Of a DNA stretch of 64,000 nucleotides, positions 36,001 to 48,000 are shown piece by piece (the stretch's first letter is position 1; every line of letters begins with the position of its first letter). Below the pieces are notes generated by a model that saw only the letters and a list, made by a program, of their open reading frames with translations, was not told the origin of the DNA and searched no databases. The DNA lies in contig OZ017766.1 of assembly GCA_963969345.1 (NCBI GenBank), forward strand, positions 930,001 through 994,000. The letters are read 5' to 3'. The translations under genes and the position numbers were made by a program. The stretch comes from Turbatrix aceti (Eukaryota > Nematoda > Chromadorea > Rhabditida > Panagrolaimidae).

Positions 36001-39000
36001 CGAGAAGACAAAGTTGGAAGGACACGTTGACAGGCTGCGCGGCTTGCCCAACTGTAATCGAAATTTGAAGCTCATCTCAGGATGCTGTGTAATCTGCCCG
36101 TATAGGAAATAAAGAGACTCGTCGACAACAAATAAATAATTTTTCACCAGACTAGACTAATAAGGAGCCGAATGAATTCAGCCAGTCCTCCCCGTCCAAG
36201 ACGTCCAACCCTCGACCCTCCGTTGCGCGTCAAGCACAATACCGGCGAGCTGAGAGTGCGCGCCGAGAATTGTATCCCCTCAATGGCACCTAATTTGGTA
36301 TCCCTGCACAACGAGGAAAAGTTGTCCACGTCAAAGACCGTAGATTTTTTCTTCCTGTGGGAAAGAGGAGATTCTGACGTCAAAGCTGCAAACATGCAAT
36401 GCGTATCGCAGTCAACCATTTCCCAGAGTAAGTTCCTAAATGCAGGTGAGATACGTATTACGTACGCGTGAATTGGATGAAAGAGGTGGGCAAACAGGTA
36501 ACCTTCGTCTCAAAATGGCAGAGTTCCTTCCATATTTTTTGTGCCACAAAAGTTTGAATTCTAAGAAAACCTTATAGAAAACGAAACTTAAAAAAAGTTG
36601 CGTCGACCAATTCTGACAACGACAAGTTTTTTTTTGGAAAAGTGAACTTTCCCGCGCGCCCGACAAACACCGTGTGAACCAAAATCTGCACACTGCAGGC
36701 AGTCTGTCAACCGACCATTGTCCGCAACGTGGTCCGTAATAAGGCATAATCTTTAGCGTATTACAAAGTTTAAAGATTGCATCTTTCAGGGATATGAACA
36801 CGAAAAAGATGTATCGTCGAAAAGTATATTGTTTTTTGTCAAAGCAATTCACTCTGAACGCACTTGCTTTCACAAACGTGATACATTTTTTTCGTAATAA
36901 TAAAAGTGATAAAAGCATAAATCCAAACATTTGTGCTTTTATTTACTTTTAATTCTTTTATCAGCCCCAGCTTTTGAAGTACTTTGATCGGGGTTATAAA
37001 TCAATTACCCAACTCGCGATTTATGTATCTATAAAAAACAAAAAAATTAATGTAAGATCTAAAAGTGCAAAGAAACACACCAAACACCCAGTAAACAAGT
37101 CTTCCGTCCCCCAAAAAAGCGTCAGTGTAACTTCGATTTCAAGTATCTGCAATTATAACGAATTTTATAAGTTTGGTCAACAGCAGAAGTCAATGGACTA
37201 CCGAGACGATGAAAAAACAAAATGGAGGCAAAAAGAAGGATCTCAATTCTTTGTCTTTGCCGAAGAAAAGATTCACACACGCGTCTGTGTCTCATACGCA
37301 TGAATTCATTTGCTCACATATGAAAAATCAAGGAATCGCGCAAGGGACAGCGTATCGGTAGGCCTATTTTTAGTTCGCGCAAACTGTGAAAAAAAGTGGC
37401 CACCTGGCTTAAGAAAATTTTTGCCTGCGCGCGCACCCTTGTTTTTCTTGAAAGTGCACCCCAGATAATCGCAAAACAAAAATATTAAGATGCAAGTGTT
37501 TGTTTAGATTGATATTGTCATCGATTAAGCACATTTTTGCGAACATTTTGATGCCATTTTTGAAAAAAAATATTTATTGTGAGTCTCGCTGCATATTTCC
37601 AAAAACAGACATTTTTAAAAACGTTTGTGATAATTTCACAAAAAGTGTTCTGTACAGAGTTCTGAAATTTTTATGACAGATGCATACGGTGTTGAAGAAG
37701 GTATCCTGAAAATTTGGTGCAATTTCGCCTTGAAACATTAAAGTTATCTGCTGATAACTGTTTTTCCTTATAAAGGTGCGCGCAAGCGCATCTGTTGCCC
37801 GTTGAAATTACTTGAAAAAACAGTATTTATTATTAAACTACATAGCTACATAATTACAATACTTTTCTACAATACAAATTGTTTCTCGGTACAATACAAA
37901 TCATTTTTTTTGCTTTTTATGATCACAAAGTGCAACATATGCTCCGGTGTTTTGCATCGTGACGAGGTAATCAGCCCGTTTTTCCATACACTCTGGGCTG
38001 AATCCGGGAATACGTTTACCTGCTTCATTGAACCTGGCATGAATTGCTTCAATACCCTGTTCGCTGAACAACGACCACGAACCATGGCGCTTCATGAATT
38101 CGACGACGTGGACTTCCAGCACATGTAGCAGAGGCGTGAATGAAAGTTTCGGGATACGGCGCAATTCTTTGAAAAACCTCTTCATAAGAGCTTCCAGCTG
38201 TTCGATTTCTTCTGAAGAGTATGATCGGGCTTCGGCGTATGTCGTGATTTCTTTGAGCATCACAAATAACCGCCTGTACGGAATTTTCTGAGCACAACTA
38301 TACAAAATCACAAACAAATCGTGAGTTGTTTGACCAGAAACACAACAACTTATTTGCCTTGCACATGATAGTCTTCCACTGCGCACGATAGCCGTACATC
38401 CCTGAAGGGTCAATCGGCGGCGGCATCCGTTTCTTGTTGCCGCAACATTGTGCGCGTCGTCGTGCTTCCTCGACTCGGCCATGGCACCCGCCCTAATAGT
38501 GGTTTAAAGTTCCGAATCTTTAAAACTTATTAACCTTGCATGATAGTCGTGCACTGCGCACGATAGCCGTACTCAGGTACATCCCTGAAGGGTCAATCGG
38601 CGGCGGCACCCGTTTCTTGTTGCCGCAACTTCGTGCGCGTCGCCGTGCTTCCTCGACTCGACGATCACACTCGCCCGAATTGTGTATTGAAGTTCCGATT
38701 GCTTTAATATTCCAATAGTGAAGGGGTCGAACATTTTTCCAACCAAAAAAATGTTTTTAGAGTACCCTGAGTAGGAACAGAGGGGTGTGCTTGCGCGCAC
38801 CTTTATAAGGAAAAACAGTTATCAGCAGCTAACTTTAAAATTCCAAGGCGAAATTGCACCAAATTTTCAGGATACCTTCTTCAACACCGTATGCATCTGT
38901 CATAAAAATTTCAGAACTCTGTACAGAACACTTTTTGTGAAATTATCACAAACGTTTTTAAAAATGTCTGTTTTTGGAAATATGCAGCGAGACTCACAAT

Positions 39001-42000
39001 AAATATTTTTTTTCAAAAATGGCATCAAAATGTTCGCAAAAATGTGCTTAATCGATGACAATATCAATCTAAACAAACAGTTGCATCTTAATATTTTTGT
39101 TTTGCGATTATCTGGGGTGCACTTTCAAGAAAAACAAGAGCGCGCGCGCAGGCAAAAATTTTCCTCAGCCGAGTGGCCACTTTTTTTCACAGTTTGCGCG
39201 AACTGAGCGATACGCTGTGGGGTGGGGTCCTGCTGGGCAGCGCAGAAAAAAAACTTGCTCCTCCTAACGTACCCGGTGTTGGAGATGTCCCCGAGCGCAT
39301 GCAGAGATTTACTATTTCTAACGTTTTTACTATTTCTAACGTCATTATTGCTTTTTAAGGATACGAGGATTCTAAATTCAACACGGGTAGAGAAATGAAG
39401 TGAAATCAAGAGGCGCGCAACATGCATCATTTCAGCAATAGTGAACTTAAAAAAAAACATTTTTCATGACAAAAAGCATGGGTTTTTCACAAACAAAACC
39501 CATGTCAACAATTTTTTTCGCGTAGATGAGAAAATAAAATTTTTATCGGGAAATAAATTATGCACAAAATTCACATTCGTGCTTTTCAACAAACAATTTT
39601 ACGGTAACTTTTCGCATAAAAATTTTTTTTTAAATCCAGAAAAAAACCTAAAGGTCATGAAAATTGAGTAGAAAACATTTTGACAAACAATCGCACTTTA
39701 CAGTTTTCAGCAACAATAAAAGTCGTCGTCGGACAAAAAAGAAAAAAGGGGTACTAGTAGTTGTGTGTCTATGGCTTCGGAAAACAATAATGAAGTCCAT
39801 CTCTAGCGTCAATGGTTCAAGTTCCGTGAAAGAGCTGGAAAAAGCAAGCGGGCAAAGAGAACAAGGTCAAATGAAAAATTCTAACCCCCACACGTGCTCA
39901 TTTGACAGGCGGCCAGCCACAGAAGCAAACCGATGAGACACTAGCATCGTTCGAAATAAAGCTAATAAGGAAAATCGAAAACGGGGTTACGCAGAACACG
40001 AGCGGCTCGGATGGCCAGCACTAACATAAGTACAATTTTTAGTTTACAAAAAAACTGAGATAAAAAATTCGCATACAGGTTAAAACACATTTTGAAAAAT
40101 TACACATTTTGAAAATGAAAAAAATCCGCAAACAGCGTCCTTAAAAATCAATACAGCGCTTAATCAAAAATAATTGACGTTTGTTATGTCTATTTTGGTC
40201 AAAAACAAACAAACTGCGCATGCCAAAAATGCCTGCGCTTTGATAATCATCATTAAAAAAACAGGATCATTCATCAAAAAATATAGTATTCGTCATTTTC
40301 TATGTGAACTGGAAGATGACAAAACAGTCGGAGACATCAAAGAAGGTACATGCACGATTTGCAATGCTGAAATCGTGCATGCAAAGTACAATAGAAACAT
40401 TGCAAAAAAAATAAGTGAGTCAAAAATTGATTAAAAAATCTGGACCTGACTAATGAGTGTGATCGGATATATTTGTGTAAATTACGACGGTGGCAAAAAA
40501 GAGAGCACCGTGCGACGTACAACAAACTGTATATCTGCACAAACAACGGGGAGGTCAAACAATTTTATTTCAATTTCCAAACAATTCGGTAGGAAGCAAC
40601 CCGAGAATGAACGCGCCGCGACCAACAAAGCTATCATCATCCATCCGCCATCAGACAGAAGAGAGGATTTAGCGATGCGTGATTGAGCGGGCGCGGTTCG
40701 AAGCAATATGCCTGCCTGCGCAAGCAGGCACCCCCGGCAACATCCTAACGGTCAATGGAGCCGGGCCCCCCTCCACGCACGCACTTCTCCCCCCTTCACA
40801 AAGAAAATCACCGCCAAAACATTTAGGTCATTCAATGTCTGCTTGCCAGTGATGACAACAGAATGACTCGACGCAAGATGATGTCGTCGTACATAGCGCA
40901 GATGAAGAAGGAAAACGGAAAAGAAAAGTATGCATGCATCTCCCCGCCCGTTAGATCCCGTCCAATCACGCGAAGAAAGACAAAGCCGTGCTGTGGATTC
41001 GCCACAATCAATACAGCCGACCAATAAGATAATAACGAATGCGGTTAACTGACTTTTTTGTAGAAGTGGAAAATGGGTTTCGGTAAAAAATTGTACAAAA
41101 AAATCAGGTTTTTGCAAAAAAATAACACTAAACTAAAATTAACGCATTTTTTTCCACTTTGCAATGCTCAACACAATTTTTGACCAGGTGGTCAGAAAAA
41201 ACAGAATTTATGTCTAATTTTTTTTTGCAACTGGAAACAAAAGAAGTAGACAGTACACCAGACCGCGGTAAAAAAAACCGTGTCCGACAAAAAAGCCAAA
41301 CAATTACTCCCCGTTTTACAATGTCTGCCGACTTTTGCTATTAAACGGACCACGTATCAACCGCATTTTTGTAATAAAAAAATAAAAAAGCTGGATGCAA
41401 AAATGATGACCACTTTTACTGCCTCTGCACTGCATGCGCCTTTGCCTCAATGGACGAAAAAGAGCGCGCGCGCGCGTCGAATGAATCGTGTTCAAAAAAA
41501 GGCCCTGAAGCCAGTAATAGAGTTTTTTGCTTACGGTCACTTGGGTAGGCTTAGGCATTTCCCAAAGATTGTTTTAAGCCATCGGCGGTCATTGTCGGAT
41601 TTTTTTGTGCAATGTTACAGACATTGGAAGAACATGAAATTTCCTGAGACTGTAACTCACCAGAACATCTGTGAATTTTTGAAAATCGAACGTAACTTTT
41701 TTCATTACGTCTATAAGAAGCAAATTACGTGAGATGTGCCGTAGCATTATAGTAGTATGCGAGATCGAACCCAAAATAGAATACGTGCTTCATAATGCGC
41801 ACGCGCCTATTGTCGTATATGAAAAAAACGTTCATTATTGCGTTCCTTCTGCTGGTACTTGCATATCAGAAAGCAAAATGAATATAAAAAATGAAAAAGA
41901 ACCAAAGAAATCCGATGGATAAGAAAAGATACACTCTCTTAGATTCCGACTTTTGGCTAAAATTCATTCGCTGCAGGAACATCGAATAGAGCTTTTTTTC

Positions 42001-45000
42001 TGCTTTTCTTCAAAATTCTCCCTTGTTGTTCACCGCGCGTGCGCATTTTTTATCATTTTGCGTTCGATCTCGCATACTACTATAATGCTACGGCACATCT
42101 CACGTAATTTGCTTCTTATAGACGTAATGAAAAAAGTTACGTTCGATTTTCAAAAATTCACAGATGTTCTGGTGAGTTACAGTCTCAGGAAATTTCATGT
42201 TCTTCCAATGTCTGTAACATTGCACAAAAAAATCCGACAATGACCGCCGATGGCTTATAACAATCTCTGGGACATGCCTAAGCCTACCCAAGTGACCGTA
42301 AGCAAAAAACTCTATTACTGGCTTCAGGGCCTTTTTTTGAACACGACACCTTCAAAAAAATGCACGCGCGCGCTCGATTGAGCAGAAATAAGGCGAAAGC
42401 GCATGCAGTGCCTCTGGGCTTGTTTTTATTATGCTCATGTCAGTCCGTGTCGTCTTTTGACAAACGTCTTTTATGCTTTTTTTTCCGAAATAAACAAGAA
42501 TCATGTCGTCAGGCTGTGTTCGTAGGTACATAAATTGCCATGCAGTAAAAACACCCGTGGAAGCAAGTGCTACTGACCGCCCGGAATCCAATTGCCATAT
42601 TTTGATGGTCTATAAATTTTAAAGAAGTTTGCTGCAAAAAAGACCTTCATGAAGCTTTCATAAAAAAAGCCATGCAAAAAGAATAAAATGCGCAGAAATG
42701 AAAAATTATTTTTCTAATAACAGTAAAATATAATTTAAAAAGACTCTGGCTTATGCTAGACAGAATGAATCGTTATTCAGCGTACGTGGAATGACATTAT
42801 TCGAAGTAAGCTACGCACTAATGAAAACGGATGTATATGTGATATCAAAAAATAAAAACTATTACAACAGTAACAAGAACAACCAATGATTGAAGCGATC
42901 ATTTGTAAGAGTAATAAACCGTAATCATTAAAAATCATTTTCATTAGACAACATTAGAAAAACACTCAAGTTCCTCACTGACAGTAACAATGTCTCGTTT
43001 AAGCCCACAAAAACCTTTTTTTTACAGTCGTACCCAAGGCCCCGAGCACAACAACACGCACGCAAAGATCATGTTCATCATTTTTGAATGAATACTGCAT
43101 GAAGACCGGCAATGTTTCCGCGTATAAAACAATGAATTCCAAGAACTCTCTTATAATGTTCTTAAAAAAATGAGATCAAAGTGAGAACACTGCGATCATG
43201 CTCACTCAGTGAAGTATGAGAACCCGTTTGGAAGCGCTGATGTTTATGGTTTTGAAAATAATTTACCGTTATACTTTAAAAATGTATATTTGATAAAAAA
43301 ATTGTGAATTTATTGAAAAAAACTTGCTAATATGATAAAAAAAACCTGATATATTATGCGGTATTGTGGTCTACAGCTTGCATGCAGCTGTAGCAGATCG
43401 TCGATTGGTCAAGTCAGAAAAGATGTACACTTTTCTTTCACTGTGCCTAGTGTTTCAAAATAAATGTTAACCAACACATCTAGCACGCGCCGGCGTGAAA
43501 ACAAAAATGCATGACGCGATGGATGCACTGATGATCGAGCATGCTTCTTACTGGATGCTCAAAAGTCGAGCACCATGATTTCAATCAAATGAGCAAGCTA
43601 ATATCTTTTGTTAAGTGCTCTTTCTATCAACCCTTTAAAAATCTGAACTTACAATTCGTCGTGTGCTGAAGCTCGACTTCCTCGAAATAGTATCGGCGGA
43701 GCTTTTGCGAGGCTTGTCGTGTCGATCGGTAGTCGTGTCAAAGGATCGGAAGAAGCCAGCTCCCGACTTTGGGCCGTGATCGGCATAGTTCGGTGATTCA
43801 GGGATAGGAGACGTCGTCGAAGCCACGGGGTGAACGCTATTGAGAGGGAGGCGTTGACGGGCCATTATTTCAGGCTTTACTGAAAAAAACTAGGTCATTT
43901 ACTGTTCATGAGCGTTTTCGAGAAAACAACGGATTTTATCAATCTTGTTTCGGTAAATATTTTGACCGCAAAAACTTTGTAAATTGACGCACGTACTTTT
44001 CTAATCAGGCTCGTTTAGTAAAAAATTTATTTGAAAACATATTTTTTTACTTTGATTCACATTATGATATTGTATGTAATGTGGTGCTAACCATTGAGAA
44101 GGACAGTAAATATATAAATAAGGAAAAAATAAACTTGTGAATGGCTTGATGGATTTTCGGATAAACGCCCGAGGAAAAGGAGGAGGAATGAATGATAAAA
44201 GCAGTCAGACGCATACGTTAGACGGTTTCCTCCCCTTCTTTTAACCTCAACTATTGGCCGGATAAAGACGAACGAAGAAAACGAAAAAAATTCATGCACA
44301 CTTATTAACGGCTTAGAGATACTCTTCTTTTAGACCAAATCTCTTTTTTGCATATGCGAAATAATTAGCAGGGCTACAAGCCGGATATTCTAAATCCGGT
44401 CTATTTGTTTGGCATTGAGTGCATTTGCCCCACATGTTTGATCAAGTTTCAAGTTCAAAGGTGTGTATCGTCAAAAAAAATACAACTAAATTAAAAACGT
44501 TTTGTAAAAAATAGAAAAAAATTGTTTATACAGTTGGAAAAAATTCAAAAAATTAAACAAAATAGCCAAAAACACACCAAAATAATTTTCAACCAAGGTT
44601 CTCGACGGCCGTTTATTTTTTGACTCAAGCCGGGTCGGGCTGACAAAGTTTAGACCCGGCCCCGGCGTGTTTAAATATGTAATTCATATTTATCAGAATT
44701 CGTTCCATAGTTTTATTTTCAATAAAATTCTTTATTAACAATTGTATTAATTTTTTTATATCACGACCCGTTTCGGTCCGGACCGGGCCATAAACACCAA
44801 CCGGTTTGGCCCGGCCCGTTGAAAACCCTGTTTTCAACAGCACCTACACCCCCAAAATTAGACGCTTTGAATCCCCCGTATGCATGCATGTTTTCCTAAA
44901 AAACGAAAGATTTGCTTTGAATCCAAAAAGTACTCTCATACTTTTTCGCATGACTTGCTTCGAAGAAACAATACTTGCTCGTTCACACGTTCCTCGGCCT

Positions 45001-48000
45001 GCTCATCGAACTAAAACAATAGAGATTCTACAATCTCCGTGCTTTTCTGCGATTATTACAAGTCTGCCTCGCCACTAGCTTTCTTCTGGACATCCAGAAG
45101 CACTTTGCAAGACCAAAAATCATTAGAAACAAGGCAACAGAAGAGTTTTCGTTTGAAACCGGATGCAGTGCGGCATAAGTCTAAGCAGCCCCATCAAACG
45201 CGTCCTCTCCTTTATGTACCTCACCCAGCCTCCCTCTTCTGGTAGAACTTTAATTTGAAGCGCCGGCGTGAGAAAAAAGCTGTTTCATAGAAAATCACGA
45301 GTTTTAGGAAAACAACCAAAAAACTTATTTCAAAATTATAAAAGAAATAAAAAAACAGAAACAGAAACCTATCCCTCCCCAATCGAGCTGCGCACTCTGG
45401 GGGCAGTAGCGCAAACATGCCTCAGGACTTCACGACTTTTTGCAAAAATGCATTGCAGCCAAGTGGACTTTGGTAGCCCCTATCCGATTCAAAGAAAGCT
45501 TTATTTCATCGATCTGAACAGTTGTACGAAACGGATTTTCATGACTACTATTTTAACTTGATAACCATTTTACTTCCCCAAAAATGTGCACGCGCCCTGT
45601 CGCGAACGCGAGGCATCGTGCCGATTCCCACTCGCATTTGCATATCACTTCTCTTTTTCTCTTCCCTATCTCCGGGCCGTCAGTCGGCCNNNNNNNNNNN
45701 NNNNNNNNNNNNNNNNNNNNNNNNNNNNNNNNNNNNNNNNNNNNNNNNNNNNNNNNNNNNNNNNNNNNNNNNNNNNNNNNNNNNNNNNNNNNNNNNNNNN
45801 NNNNNNNNNNNNNNNNNNNNNNNNNNNNNNNNNNNNNNNNNNNNNNNNNNNNNNNNNNNNNNNNNNNNNNNNNNNNNNNNNNNNNNNNNGTCCCTTTGTG
45901 TTGTAAGTGAATAAACCCTAACTCTAACCCCGACTCTTGACAACCAGTGGATACCTGCCCCCACACGCTCGTTGTTTTACCTATTGCGTCTCGTTGTATT
46001 CACACCTTTTTCCAATTTGACCAGAATATTTTGTTTTACGAATAGCGGCACATCGAAAGACCAAAAACATGCAGTCGAAGTCCGCGCCGCGCGGACCACT
46101 GCGATTTTCCCGCAGGTATTTTGTGCGGCATTCCTGCTTTGATTGCCGCCGCGGCCGCCGAAGCACAGTGTCCACAGCTGTTGCTCCCTTCCCTGACTTT
46201 TTGGACAAAAACTACTTTGGCATAGGAAGGAAAACAAAATAATCTGGTCAAATTGGGGGTTGTATGTGCACTGTTTTGGAATTAGCGCTAAAATATATTT
46301 ATCTGCATAGGAGTATTAGCTGAAGCAAAAAGGTGTGATTACAACGAAGTAATCATGAAAATCCGTTTCGAACAACTGTTCAGATCGATGAAATAAAGCT
46401 TTTTACGAATCGGATAGGGGCTACCAAAGTTCACTTGGCTGCAATGCATTTTTGCAAATCAGAACTTTCAAAAGGTGTTACGGGGCTTAAAGTTAATATT
46501 TTTGCTCGGCATATGGCTTCCTAGAATCCTGAGGACATGCCTGATTGAATGTGCTTACATACTTGTGTTTAACTTTAAAACTGACTTTGCAAAAAGGTGC
46601 CAAAGTAAACACACTACGCGCGCACGCGCACTTTTTTTGTGCCTATGTCATATACCCGCATCTTGTGGAAGGGCAGTAAATAAAATAAATAAATAAATAA
46701 ATAACAGAAACAGGGCAGGGTGAACATTCTTTTGGCAGGGTGAACAATCGTTTTTTGTTTGTGAATAAACACAAACGAACACGAACTTCTTTGGAGAAGG
46801 AAAAAAACCAAAATCTAATTTTGCAGGTTTTTCTAGACATTATTTTGTTGCATTTGAAAGAATGGCACGTATCTGGACAGCATTCCTCTTTTTAAACCCG
46901 TTAGAACAAAGGATCTGCAAAACTACCCATAGAAAGCTGAAGCATAAACGGATGCTTCATTTGTGCCTCCTAACATCTGGTCTAATGATAACTAACCACT
47001 GAGTAATGGTGAAATAAATAAATAAATAAATAAATAAACGGATGCTTGTTCCGAATGTTTTAGCAAGTTTGTTTGACCAATGTTCCTTCCAAAACCTGGA
47101 AACGATAAACTAATATAATTTGCGAGTGAAATCCTTTTTTGTCAACAAAACGCGGCTGTTTCGGTTTAAATATCCACAACGTGTTCCCATTCCAAAGCTG
47201 CTACACAAACCAAAAAAAAGAATTTAGTATTTTACGCCGAAAACGATCCATAGAACACGTTGTATTTTTTCGGTCCTGAAAAAAATCTAAAAAATCAAAA
47301 TCAAAACAAAGGGGCTTTTATAAAGCCAGGAAACGTCATGCAAAATTAAACTGTCACTATTTTTGGGTAACTTGCAGAAACCTCATAACGACAGAAAAAT
47401 GCATCAAGTGGTTTTTTTGCGTCACAAAGGATCCAGAAATAAGTTTTTAGTGTACATAAAAAATGTCGAAAATTTTGACAGTGCGTAATATTTAGAGCTA
47501 GTGACTCTCTTACTTTTTCGCTTTTTTCGGATTTTATTTCAGGTTACTTACTTCCAAAGCAACTGTGTCCATATATTTGTGTCTACGCAAATGGTGCCTC
47601 CGAGACACGGGAGTAGGATCAATCGATCGGCGGCGACGAGACGATTGCAATGATGTATACCGTTTTGAGGCTAACCGCCGACAAAGTTGTTAAAAATGCC
47701 AAAAACACCCGAATTTGTGTCTAAACAAATGGTGCCTCCGAGACACGGGAGTAGGATCAATCGCTCGGCGTCGACGAGACGATTGCAAAGATGTATACCG
47801 TTTTGATGCTAACCGCCGACAAAGTTGTTAAAAATGCCAAAAACATCCGAAAATGAACGCTTCCATTTGCTTTTATGTGCGTCCGTCGTGACGTGTCATG
47901 CAACGTGCGTTCATTTTCACTTGCGTTGCGCGCGAGTGCGTTGCGTCTGCATTCATTTTGAGCATTTTTTAGGCGTTTTTTGGCATTATAAAGCGTTTTT

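Larger units (their letters stand above)
37348..39217. mobile_element. Foldback element with transposase-like gene in its loop (RhoGEF intron 3)
   Basis: Arms 37348-37795 and about 38787-39217 match closely, ends CAGCGTATCG. Unlike the others its loop of about 990 bp holds a coherent coding sequence (37901-38482, minus). It is therefore the best candidate for the autonomous or recently autonomous member of a foldback family. No clear target duplication was read. Confidence 0.75.
45416..46545. mobile_element. Inverted repeat with a scaffold gap in its loop (RhoGEF intron 2)
   Basis: Left arm about 45416-45548 and right arm about 46349-46545 share AATGCATTGCAGCCAAGTGG, CGATCTGAACAGTTGT and more, in opposite orientation, with an indel near the outer edge. 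The loop contains the 200-N gap and GC-rich sequence that may be LTR-like. Confidence 0.65.

Noticed and set aside
41280..42291. Frames reading [20 protein letters not shown] on both strands
   Set aside because: Mirror images of one palindromic arm, with no domain.
45906..45930. CCCTAACTCTAACCCC as telomeric repeat
   Set aside because: Only two imperfect units, inside a GC-rich block in the middle of the scaffold.
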